A stretch of DNA of 64,000 bases from Bactrocera neohumeralis (Eukaryota; Arthropoda; Insecta; Diptera; Tephritidae): positions 18,438,144-18,502,143 of the forward strand of contig NC_065920.1 in the NCBI RefSeq assembly GCF_024586455.1. The letters run 5' to 3'. This document shows, piece after piece, positions 24,215 through 34,892 of the stretch. The translations under genes and the position numbers were made by a program. The notes beneath the pieces are model-generated. The model saw nothing but the letters and a program-made list of their open reading frames with translations, was not told the origin of the DNA and did not search any database. Every line of letters begins with the position of its first letter. The first letter of the stretch is position 1.

Positions 24215-25015
24215 ATAGAGTATCCCTTATCGAAGCAAAAGGTTTTAGAGTTAGCCAATTACAAAAGAACACTCGCTAAAATGATTTTATCTATTATTTC
24301 TTTTTCAAAGAAAGTAATGAAGGAGAGAAATGTTTAAAAGTCAGCTAACTTCAAAAGAACACTGGGTAAAATGATTTTGTGTATTATTTCTTGATCAAAG
24401 AAGTAATAAAAATGTTTATCATCGTTCTAAATCTTAAATAAACGAAAGTCATTGCTTTAAAAACACTCAATTAGAGTACCCAACATGTATTAGAGTATCC
24501 TCCATTAATGCAAAATACTTTAAAGCTAGCCAGCTACAAAAGAACGCTCGTTAAATTACTTTATATAACATTTATTAAACAAAAAAAGATTAAAAGGCTT
24601 TAAAACACTCGTTTAAAGAACTCAATATTAGTTAGAATATTCTCTATTGATGAAAAATACTTTAAAGTTAGCCAGCTGCAAAAGAACACTTTCTAAATGA
24701 AATTTAAATAATATTTATTTAACAAAAAAATATTTAAAGGCTTAAAAACTCTCAACTAAAACACTAAATATTTGTTAGAGTATCCTCTATCGATGCAAAA
24801 TACTTTTAAGTTAGCCAGCTGGAAAAGAACACTCGTTAAATGACTTTATATAATAATTATTTAACAAAAAAATATTTAAAGGTTAAAAACGCTCGATTAA
24901 AGTGCTGAATATGTCTTAGAGTTTTTCTTTTGGATGCAAAATATTTTAAGCACAACTAACTGCAAAAGAACACTCGCTAAAATGGCTTAATCTAACATTT
25001 ATTTCGCAAATAAAT
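24215..25015. repeat. Tandem array, about 140-bp unit, roughly six copies
   Basis: The block TTAGAGTATCC(T)CTAT..GATGCAAAATACTTT recurs near 24,218, 24,490, 24,635, 24,775 and 24,915. Each is followed by AGTTAGCCAGCTGCAAAAGA-type sequence, then ACACTCG.TAAA and a TTTATTTAACAAAAAAATAT-type segment. A shortened copy starts near 24,340. Copies are clearly diverged (indels, substitutions), so the array is old. Confidence 0.8.
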
Positions 25016-27480
25016 TGTAACAAGCTTTGTTATCGATAAAATATTTTAATAATCCAAATTTATGGCTTTAAAAACCCTCTGACCGTTTGATAGTTTACTT
25101 TGGCTAAAGAAAGAATTTAAGGATATATCTACAGACTGTAAAAAATAATAAAAGTGTTTTTAAATTTTAGCTGAAGTAGTTAGAAAACCATTAAAAATAA
25201 CCACAAGATACTTTTCGAAGCTAGGCGAACACTTTCGGGGTAGCAAGGATCACATAAACTCGAATCACTCATTCTTGCCTGAAAATTTACTTATGAAATA
25301 TTGAGTTATGCTTTTTTACACGTTGCAACAATGTTTATTTCGTAATCGTCAAATTAAATTTTATTTTATTCTGCATCATTATAAAAAGAGCTTAGCTTTC
25401 TTTACTCATATATACTGCTAAGGTTTCCGATATAGAACATAAAATAAAGCATTAGAATCAGCTAGCATAAACACTGAAGGACTTCAACTTCAACTTCAAT
25501 TTTCATTTTTCACATTAAGTAGTACAAAAACACATACAAACATGTATACCGTTCATTTAGAGTTCATTTAAATGGATCGCTTCGTCTTAATTGCCATTTA
25601 TTGTTCGTTTTCGCTGACTAATCAATTTCGATTAACACACTTCGCCAAGATTGCCAATTGCTATTGGCTTATGCTACAGGAGCATACTAAAGTACATATA
25701 TGTATGTATATATATCGTATATGTAAGTATGTAGATAAACAGGAATATGTGTGCTAATACCTGGATATGTATATATGTGAAAAGAAAAAGCATTTAGTGC
25801 TCCACTTTGTTTTGTTATGTGATATCCCGAGTTCCTTAAGGTCTCACGCCTGAGGCGCGCTACTTAAGTAAATAGGACAAAAGCAATAGTCATTAGAACG
25901 TGTCAGCGATAGCTTAAATGTAGTGTCGATTAGGTGTGTCAGACTTTCGATTATTTGCGCAATAAAAATAACCAGAGCGATTAAGTACAAACACGCATGC
26001 ACCAGCACATACATTTGTAAGCTTACAGGATACTTAGCAAGAAATGTTATAACTTGACATATTCGACACATTTATTGCTGGCACTAAAATACGCACTTAG
26101 CTGGTAATTAAAATGGGCAAAATTATTATGGCGCTCACTGCTTAAGATTTATTTAAGTGTATATACATATATATGAGCAATATGTATATTTATATACATG
26201 CATATACATATATTATATGTATATTATCAACATATATAGATATATGTATATATACATATTCATAAGCGCATTTCATATGACTTTTGCTATGCATACAAAC
26301 ATTATTGAAACATATTTGAGCTGCTCTGGCAGCCATTGACCCGCTGACCTACTCAGTTCATTAACACTGACTGAGTGATGAATATTTTAATGATTGTTAT
26401 TTTGTTTATATTTGTGAAGCAGACAACCCCAGACATTTACAACCAACATAAACAATGCAAGTTTACATATGTTTGTACATTATATGCATATAAGTACATA
26501 TATATACATTAGGGTGTGGGTTATTTCACCAGTTAATTATATTTTTGCAAAAGCCTCTTAAAGTATCAGTTCATGCTCTAAAAAAACATCCAACATAAAA
26601 AATTTCTTTATTCAATTTAAACCGTGCCTTAATTATGTTTCTTTTCCGATGAATATGCATATAAGTAACATGGCTATTTTTGAAATTTTTTTAATACAAA
26701 ATTCTCCGCTCTACAATAAAAGTCTGATTAATTTCCTCATAAAATCATTGCTTTAAAAGTTATTCGCAGTTAAAATAATGCATCAAATGTAGTAAGCTCA
26801 TTCAATAACAGCCCGTGTATGCAGCACCATGGCGTATGAGCAACATACAATTTATAAGGCAATTGTATGTTAAAAATGCTCAGCACATTTGATACAAAAC
26901 TTTAACTGCGTTGAACTTTTAAAATAAGGTTTTTATGAAAAATATCATTGAGACTGTTTGTGCAGAGCGCCAAATTTTTTATTAGAATGTCCTTATATTG
27001 TAAATTATTTGCTTTGGAGGTAAAAATTTAATGCAAAAAATCAAATAAGTATTAACTGAGGAATTTATATGAAAAGCAAAATGATTTGGCCACTGAAAAA
27101 TAAAGAACTTGCTTACGTTGGATAATTTGTTTTTAAAGAAAAAACTGAAACTAATGTAACCTTTGAGCGTTTGCACAAAAAAGTCTACTTGGGAAATAAC
27201 GGACACCCTATTATACATACATATATGTTACTTGTAAACAGAAGTGCTTGAACAGACAAAGACTAGTTTACTATTAGAATTTTCGTTTTCAAAATCTAGT
27301 CCGAAGAAAACCAGAATTGTCAAAATCTGCGCAATTACTTTTCGGTTAATACAATCCCACCTGAAATTATTTATTAACGAGACTTTTTTTTAATTTAATC
27401 TTATTTTATTTCAGTATGTAAGCAGCAGTTCGTTTATATTTCAAGATTTCATTTCGTTTCAGCTAAGAATCGGAGACGTT
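25016..27480. other. Gene-free stretch with TA-rich microsatellite
   Basis: No supported gene. A long alternating TATA/CATA tract lies at 26,157-26,265. Two blocks near 26,760-26,800 and 26,868-26,910 are imperfect inverted copies (GCATCAAATGT / ACATTTGATAC). The 78-codon minus frame at 26,982 has no domain. Confidence 0.35.
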
Positions 27481-27484
27481 CATT

Positions 27485-27865
27485 CGGTACATTAAATCTT
27501 TCACAGACAATTCATGTGGTACCCAAGCATCGAGCTTCTTTTGTAGCCAGCCTTTTTTAAATGGTTCAAACCCGTTTGATGATGAATGTTAAGTTCCTTA
27601 GCGATGTCATGGCTGCTTATGTGACGGTCCTGGTCAATCTTTTCCATAATTTCATCGACTTTTTCAACGATAGGTCGACCAGAGGGAGCGAGCGAACCAT
27701 TATCGAACTGATACATCATCGTCTCCGTAAACTTCACAAATTTCATTGGTGACTTGCGCGGCATTTTTCATTTTTTTACACAAAAATTTCAAAATATAGC
27801 GAATTTCTTCATTATTTTCACTAATTTTTGAACAGCTGTAACTAACAAAAAAATCCGTTGTGATT
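27485..27865 (-). mobile_element. N-terminal fragment of a mariner transposase
   Basis: On the minus strand, NEEIRYILKFLCKKMKNAAQ and NEICEVYGDDDVSVR form the first helix-turn-helix half, then after a short deletion GRPIVEKVDEIMEKIDQDRH and ISSHDIAKELNIHHQTGLNH followed by KKLDAWVPHEL after a frameshift. This is the N-terminal DNA-binding region of a mariner element. None of the catalytic aspartates is present; the element stops near 27,485. Confidence 0.85.
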
Positions 27866-28339
27866 TGTAGTGGTTGTAGCACAGCTTGTGATCAGCACAA
27901 TTCACTGCTGGGTTTATAAATATTCATGCCTAATTAAATTCGGAAATGCCATAAATCACTTGAATGGTTCAGTAATTAAACAGTTGCCTATGTTCATATA
28001 CACATAGATACATACATACATATATACCATATATAAATACTCGTAATTGTTATGTTCATACAAACATTATTTGTTATCATGTAGAAGAACGTCGAATATT
28101 TACTTAGATATAACAATACATCAGTTGTAGCTACATAATCTATGTGTCATAAATATACCCATTTATAACGAAATATACCTCAACAATTGTCGGAGGCTAT
28201 AACAGAGAGCCTTGAGTACCCGATTAGCAATGTCGAGCACAGATAATGTCAAATAAGTAAAAGCATTTCTGATTTGCAAAGGTTTCTTATAAAACTCTGA
28301 AATAGTTTATTAGCAATGTGAGAGCTTGCTATTTGTCAA

Positions 28340-28545
28340 ATAGCTTCCGATGCATCAGCTGTTCCATCTAACAAGGATTTGAAATCACTTTTAAACAAAA
28401 CGACATGCATTTGAGTTCCTTTTCAATACACAATATTTTTACTCATTTCATAGTAAGAGTACAAAAGCTTTTGTTGTCCAAAGTATTTACATATTTTGGA
28501 ATTTATAAATTTATGCATAAAAAAAACGGCATGGAACATCAAAAA
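28340..28545 (+). repeat. Segmental duplication, copy 1
   Basis: GTTCCATCTAACAAGGATTT GAAATCACTT at 28,362 and the blocks GAGTTCCTTTTCAAT, TTTTGTTGTCCAAAGTATTT and GGAATTTATAAATTTATGCA are matched in the same order and orientation about 1 kb downstream. No coding potential. Confidence 0.65.
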
Positions 28546-29300
28546 TTGTTTTCTTATCCTTTAATTCCAAGCAAGGCTTGCTTGCAGTGTTGAGGCATTT
28601 GTACAAAGTGTGGTTTAAACACATTAAACAAACGCATAGAGATACATACATTTATATTGATATGATTGAACAAAAAAATAAAAAAATCATGACATATTTA
28701 AAATTTTATATGCAATACGTATGCACTCAACAATTGGGTATATTGCTTAAGATAGCATATTTGACTTAGACAAAAATATGTATTTAGGTAATTGAATACA
28801 AATGTGCATGTAACAAAAACTCTGAAAACAACCCCATACCATTAATAACCTTTATTGCAATGGGTATTTAAAGTTACCATACATATTTATATTTAGGAGA
28901 TGTTTTTATATTTTATGATAATTCATATAAATATTTGAAAATGATATACGTTTGAACCACATCTCATTTGCAGCGTAAGTAGGTAGCAGTTTGTTGGCCT
29001 CTGGTGTTAAAGTTGGACTTTATTGAATCGTAGAAAATTTATAATTAGACAGCCTGTTGAGTCATTTGAATTTTGGAGCACCAGACAGGTTTCGATATTT
29101 AAGTAACGATCCGAGCATTTCTAATTTTGCAAATGTACACCACCTCAAAGTATTTAAAATTATTGAACATGTCTGGGAAATATTGAAATAGTTTATTAGA
29201 ACCTTTGGAACAGCATTCCATCTGCAGCGTTGACAAAGCTATGTTTTTTACAGTTATTGCCAATGTCATATATATATATAACGTCGATGCACTAGCATTT
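28546..29300. other. Gene-free spacer between duplicated blocks
   Basis: No supported gene or named element. Short frames have no domain. Confidence 0.3.
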
Positions 29301-29545
29301 TGTAAAAACTGAACAAGATATTTTTGTTCCATCTAACACGGATTTGAAATCACTTATTTATAAAACATAAACGAATGGTTTTACTACATTTGAAGTTCCT
29401 TTTTCAATGTAAAATTTGGTACTTTGGAAAAAATTTATTAATATTTTTGAACTCACAATAGTAAGACTAAACAAGCATGCTTCTTTGTTGTCCAAAGTGT
29501 TTACAGCAGCTTTTTGGAATTTATACAATTTATGCATTAAAAAAC
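29301..29545 (+). repeat. Segmental duplication, copy 2
   Basis: GTTCCATCTAACACGGATTT GAAATCACTT at about 29,327, then GAAGTTCCTTTTTCAATG, TTTGTTGTCCAAAGTGTTTA and GGAATTTATACAATTTATGC repeat the 28.36-28.54 kb block, with a longer central part. The two copies lie about 965 bp apart in the same orientation. Confidence 0.65.
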
Positions 29546-29984
29546 CCACATAATGTCACCGACCTTGTGTTCCAACAAATTGCTGTTCATTTAAAGTGAC
29601 ACATTGTGAACGCAATAGTTTGTTTCTTCGCTTGAATGACCTTAAAATTCCATTATATTTGAGTATGGGTATATTCTTATACATACTTATGTATGTGTAC
29701 AAATAAATATATAGATCATACATGGATATCAAATAACTCAAGCAAGGAACTGTTTAACTCACAACTTATTATCTAAAATTCTGAATCTGTATAGATCAGA
29801 TTAACCTAACTTAATAACCTCTTTTAATTGAATACGGTTTTAATCCGGTCCTTAGTAATCCTTATAACTACTTTCTGCTGCCTTACAACCCCCAAATAAA
29901 AAAAACCTTTGTCATACTTTATCAATTTTATTGATTCCTGAACAATTACCACATCTTCAAATAATTATTATTTCACATCGTGCC

Positions 29985-30674
29985 TAGTAGGTAGGTAGGT
30001 AGGAGTGCTGCCCTGTTGTCTATCGGGCTCAATTGGCACATCACGACCATTTTGATGCACTATTCGTAGACCTTTCGTATCTGCTATCACGTTTCACCTT
30101 CTCTTTCAAACCATTTTAAGGTTTCGATGAAGCTACTTATGTCCAATATGCTTTTAGTAGAAATCCATTCAAGGTTTAGTGCTTGATGGATTCCAAGTGT
30201 TTTGTGTCGGATCTGTTATAGGGCTGGGCATTCACAGAGAAAGTGGAAAATTGTTTCCTTGTTCCCTGCTCTTCCGCAGCCTCGGCAGATGTTGTTGTAG
30301 GGCATACGCATTTTCGACGCTTGTTCTCCAAATGGCCAGTGCCCTGTTATGGTAGCTGTTACTCTGTAGATACTTTTCCTAGACCTATTTAATAAGTCGT
30401 TAGTTCTTTTCTTGTCATATGTTGGCCATAGTTGTTTAGTTATAATACATTTTATTATATTTTTCCATCTGTTATTTGCAACTTGTTGAAATTGTCTATT
30501 GATCTCTCTTTTGATCGATCCTAGTGGGCTTGGTATTAGCTCCGCCTCGGATTCGTTAAGGAAAGCTCCTGCCTTTGCCAACTTGTCTGCTTTTTCGTTG
30601 CCGAAAATGTTCCTGTGGCCGGGAACCCAGATCAAGTCTAGGTGGAGCTTGTCTTTTATTGAGTTTTGAACCAT
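29985..30674 (-). mobile_element. Non-LTR retrotransposon 3' end: RNase H and terminal zinc-finger-like motif
   Basis: An open frame of 152 codons (30,216-30,674) begins inside RNase H with LIWVPGHRNIFGNEKADKLA, followed by a linker and ITGHWPFGEQASKMRMP, then a C-x2-C...H-x4-C motif (CRGCG, HFLCECPAL). That is the usual C-terminus of RNase H-bearing non-LTR elements. The remaining 230 bp is 3' UTR ending in (CTAC)n on the minus strand near 29,990. It is 5'-truncated but the surviving frame has no stops, so this is the youngest-looking of the retroelement pieces. Confidence 0.85.
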
Positions 30675-31084
30675 TCAACAAAATTCATGGCAAAATTCTC
30701 TACATCTAGAAGAAATCTGTAAATAGTAAAACTTAGCTTCACAGCATATGTATATACATATATCGCTATGAAAAAATATATTTACATATGTATTTATTTT
30801 GACACTCATAGAGATTTTATTATTTTTTTGGCGCCAAGTGTATGCATCTTTTAATACTGACAGGCCACGTGCTTGCATATGGGAAAATGTAATAAAGGGA
30901 CATCTATCCTAACCACAAGCTAGTTCAATCATTCAAAAACAAAGAGGTTATATACACTCATACATATTTACATAGTGAATATATTACTATGTTAAATAGC
31001 GGAAAATCAACTTCAGCAACTATTTCCTTCCACTATTTGTATAATACTTATTGCAGCCACAGAGACATGTACATACCTCGTAGG

Positions 31085-31480
31085 AAATATTATGCAAATA
31101 TATGCAAATGAAAGGGGGTTAGTTTCAAGCGTCGATTCAAAAACGATATAACTGAGTATTGATCGAAAGGCTCTCAAAAATCGACAAAGCGCTTTGAACC
31201 TGACAAAAATTTGTCGAGGCAGCTAATATGAATTTCGGCTACTTCGCCAGGTTCGCCAAAGATATGAATACCTCGATGTTTTAGTCTCAGTCTTGCAAAC
31301 GCTAGAAAATGGAAGAGGAAGTGCCCGGATGTATTCGCCTCACCTTCTTCCATACAACTTTAACAGATAGCGTATGATAAGATTTTCTGCCTTCCCGCAT
31401 GTTACGCCTATTGAACAATATCCCTTGATAACTCCTACAATTAGTGAAACATGAGCAAATAAGTGGTTCTCAAGCGTCCC
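31085..31480 (-). mobile_element. Non-LTR retrotransposon extreme 3' end, a different subfamily
   Basis: The minus strand reads a decayed C-terminus: EEGEANTSGHFLFHFLAFAR and LRLKHRGIHIFGEPGEV to a stop near 31,160. This parallels the C...H-x4-C tail at 30.2 kb but is not the same sequence, so it is another element. Stops upstream show it is dead. Confidence 0.55.
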
Positions 31481-31539
31481 ACACTAGGTCAGTAGGTTCT
31501 CTTAGTCGTACAGGAACTAGTTGTTGACCAATACCTGTT

Positions 31540-31780
31540 AAGTTCACACGAAGTACAGAGATCCAACGCTAGAACGCAAGAGAACAACGAAGACCCAACT
31601 CGTTGCCAATCCGATGCAATCGGAACAGGTTTTTCCTCTCTTGTGACCTCACCGGCCCTGTTAAGCTCAGGCGAAGTCCAGAAAGCAGCGCTAGAACGCA
31701 AGAGGACTATGGAGACCAAACTCATTGTCAATCCGATGTAATTGGAACAAGGGCGTCCTCTGTTGCGACCTCATCGGCTT
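31540..31780. repeat. Tandem duplication, about 125-bp unit
   Basis: GCTAGAACGCAAGAG is present at about 31,568 and 31,690. Each is followed by 'gacca/cccaactcgttgccaatccgatg' and GGAACA..TTTTCCTCTCTTG/GGGCGTCCTCTGTTG and GACCTCA(C/T)CGGC. Two copies, clearly diverged. The short frames through it have no known domain. Confidence 0.7.
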
Positions 31781-31914
31781 TGCAGTTTGATGCTTTCGCT
31801 AGTGAGGACAGACACTCACTGTTTTTGAGTATACAGTTAGCGAGTTCAAAGCTAGTATTGCCATTCTACTATCGAAGTGAATGAAACGTTACAGTCATCC
31901 GGTAGCATTAAACA

Positions 31915-32070
31915 ATGCTCCAAACTTCCGTCTAAGCTTCGGCTTATCTATTAAAAGTTCACTGCGCCTCTTCTTCAGAGACTTCGCTCCAACCTTCCGT
32001 CTAGGTTTCCACCTATCCGTGAAAAAGCTTACTGCGCCTCTTCTCCGGAGACTTCGCTTCACTTACATAT
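31915..32070. repeat. Tandem duplication, about 77-bp unit
   Basis: GCTCCAAACTTCCGTCTAAG at 31,916 and GCTCCAACCTTCCGTCTAGG at about 31,987 start two copies, each ending ACTGCGCCTCTTCT..GGAGACTTCGCT. It adjoins the 125-bp duplication and may be part of the same unidentified repeat. Confidence 0.7.
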
Positions 32071-33360
32071 ACCTACGCGGTATATGAGCCAAAAGCTATC
32101 AGGAGTAGACTCTGCGTTGTATTAATCTAAGTTTTTAAGGATTTAGTCGAAACGGAGAGGGTTTCAGAAGATCCAGTTTGGACTCTTTAATGTACCTGGC
32201 TTCCCTGAGTCTTACAGCGACCTTCACAGCAATGCATCTGTCGGATAAATTAACGGATGCTATGTGATGGAAGAGGACAAATAATTTGACTCAAAAAGTA
32301 AAGGATTTTTCATTTTCAAATGAATAATTTCTCATTATTTTTTACCCTTCAGTGATAGCAATGTTTTTGATAGACTTCACTCATCAATTCTTCAATCAAA
32401 TAAACCTTTGTTACGAATTTCCTACAGTGCACATTTGCTATTCATTTAAATAACGACAGCTATGCAGAAAGTATAGTATGTTTCTATGTTTACAGTATAT
32501 ATGCTGATATGTATATGAATATAGTAGAGCATAGTGGGAAACTTTTCTGTGCTTGCGGCTTGTCCTGTGGCAAATAAACGCACCCACTCCGAATGTCATG
32601 CGTGGAATATTAAAAATGCTATGGACAATTAAGGCTATAAAAGTTTCATTTGGTTTTTCCGCTTGCAGCCTGAACAATTTGATTAAATGCTTGAGTAGAA
32701 GAAGAGCAACAAATAAACGATTAACACGCACTTGTATACATGCTCATATATTTTGAAATATATACAAATATACTCACATATATATATGCATAAAGCTGCA
32801 ACATCTGGCTTTCGGTTGCTATAAATAGCCAAATCTTTATATTGTAAAGAATATAACTGTATTTCTGATAAAATTGTTGTTGAAGTTTGTATTTATTGCT
32901 CTTCTGTTGATGAAAAGATGCAACTTGAAATTGCCGGCAGCAATTACAAATTAAGTTAAGAGGCTTAATGTTTGCGGCAACCAAGTTTAAACGTCACGTA
33001 TACGCCATGGTCGCCAAGAGCAAATCTTTTTTATTATGCGCATTCAGTTATCAATGGCGGTTTGTGTGTAGTTGTTAAGTGGCATATTCAATAGCTGTAA
33101 TAAGTTGCTTTATTGCTTTGGTAGTATAAAATTCGGATATAAAGTATTAATATGATGAAGTTGGTTTTGCTAGTAGATATGGTATATGCAATTTAATATC
33201 AAATAAAGCTACTTAAGACTTTGTTCTTCATCGTTTGTCTTATCTTACATTACAGTCACTGTACTTGGCAGAGTTATTATTGTGCGGCATCGAAACACAT
33301 TGTAGCGATTATAATAAATGTAGGATCTTATACAATAAATATATTGAGCTTTTTGTTTAT
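32071..33360. other. Gene-free stretch
   Basis: No supported gene. Overlapping frames on both strands at 32,438-32,984 have no recognisable domain. Confidence 0.35.
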
Positions 33361-33425
33361 TTTTATACCCTGAAATGGGTACTCGTATATTAAGTTTGCC
33401 ACGTATCTTGTAATACCGAAATAGG
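33361..33425 (-). repeat. Dispersed repeat A, reversed tail
   Basis: TTATACCCTGAAATGGGTAC, then TATTAAGTTTGCCACGTATC TTGTAATACC is the reverse complement of the repeat A tail. It abuts the left arm of the inverted-repeat element at 33.43 kb. Confidence 0.65.
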
Positions 33426-33429
33426 GAAC

Positions 33430-34892
33430 GTCTTCAGAAAAATTCAAATTTAGAGAACTCAGCCAATTAACCGGTGCCTAGCACATATTGTGAAAAGTAG
33501 AGTTGGATGAAGCACCCGGTTGGCTTCTGGAAAGCGTCTCGGGAAGTAGAAGGAATAAGCGAGCAATACTCTCTGAAAGGCCCATCCACCTTTGATATAT
33601 AATATACCCAGCTACCATTTCTGCGCCGGTCGCAGTTTCCTGTCCCAACGCGCACTTTGTTGGAGAGAAATCTTCGCATCCCTTCATCTACGCACCTGAC
33701 GACTGCCGGATATACTCTGGGGGACGTGTTGGTAGATGGCGATTCTACATACATTCTCGCAATCTCCTTTCTAGAACTGGCAACGTCAAGGGGGCAACTC
33801 TTCCAAGGAGGTGTTGTCGCGATCTGGCGCTGACCGACCGTGAAGTGAACGGTAGAGAGTAATAGGTGAGCGCTACCACTTACAAACTCTAGGAATAAGT
33901 ACGCGACTATATCCATAATAGCGCCTTCTGAGGTGTTGCCATATTGGAGTATCTCCCACACACTCGTACTCATTTCCGTGTTTTGTTTAGCTAACATGCT
34001 CAGTGCCGAATCAGAGGACATTACGGCCACTGTACTCCAAATGAAGATGTGAGTGTTCACGAGTCTAGGGTCGCCTCGTTACGCACAAGATGCGGTTTGG
34101 AGTTATCGCATAGCTCCAGGCGACCACAGCTAAAACTTCTTCCATGGAGTTGATGGCCAACCAGAAGACTTCCATTTGATCAGGTCCATTAGACCATCGC
34201 TGAAGATCACCTTAAACAGAAGCTGTTGTTCCATCGACAAGCTCCTTCTGGGTCCGCCAGTGTCGATTATGTCGTAGTTGAAGAGACTGGTCGCCTCCGC
34301 ATATAGGCTTCCTGTACTCCTGCGCCTTGTAACTGGTAATTTTCTTCTTGTTCGTCCTTGAAACTGATGATCCGCTATCCGCTCAGTCGGTCGTATACAA
34401 GAGACGTGCTGCTTTGATCTTTTGAAGCATTTAGCAGCCGCAGATATTTTTAGGAGTATACCTGACTCCAAAAATGTCTTATTTTTGGGAAGGGTTCCAC
34501 TATCCTGAGGACTGGGTGCAGCATAAATGTATCCACCCAGCGGCTCCGGAGCGTTTCCAGTCTTACGGACAGGCTTCCCATATCCTATTGAAATATCAGT
34601 TGCCACGGAAGCTGTGGTTGGAATATTACTTGCGGGGTTGCCACCTGGAGTATTAATTCCTGCGCTATCACGGTCGATCATATTGATTGATTGTATTTTA
34701 TACTTTTGATAAAGGTTTTCAGAGAGTATTGGATGGGGCTTTCAGAGAGTATTGCTCGCTTATTCTTTCTACTTTCCGAGACGCTTTCCAGAAACCAATC
34801 AGGGTGCCTCATCGAACTTTACACGTGCATGGGACCGGCTAATTGGCGAAGTTCTCGAAGTTTGAATTTGAATTTGATTCTGAAACTTTGTT
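33430..34892. mobile_element. Unclassified element with about 160-bp terminal inverted repeats
   Basis: The segment 34,730-34,892 on the plus strand (GGGGCTTTCAGAGAGTATTG, CTCGCTTATTCTTTCTACTT, GAGACGCTTTCCAGAAACCA, GGCTAATTGGC, AGTTTGAATTTG) is matched, in order, by the reverse complement of 33,430-33,592, with indels and roughly 80-85% identity by eye. The arms enclose about 1.1 kb that is one long decayed reading frame on the minus strand. This is the layout of a DNA transposon, but it would also fit two inverted copies of one repeat. No target-site duplication could be fixed. Confidence 0.65.
33467..34681 (-). pseudogene. Decayed 400-codon frame inside the inverted-repeat element
   Basis: From the ATG at 34,681 to the stop at 33,467 a single reading frame runs without frameshift but with three stops close together (34,130-34,132 and two more by 34,079). 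The N-terminal part is Gly/Pro/Ser-rich (GKPVRKTGNAPEPLGG), the middle basic (GRTRRKLPVTRRR), the C-terminal part mixed (IARMYVESPSTNTSPRVYPA). No DDE triad, helicase, polymerase or zinc-finger pattern is evident to me. The last ~40 codons run into the left inverted-repeat arm. Family unknown; possibilities are an unusual transposon protein or a captured virus-like structural protein, neither shown. Confidence 0.5.
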
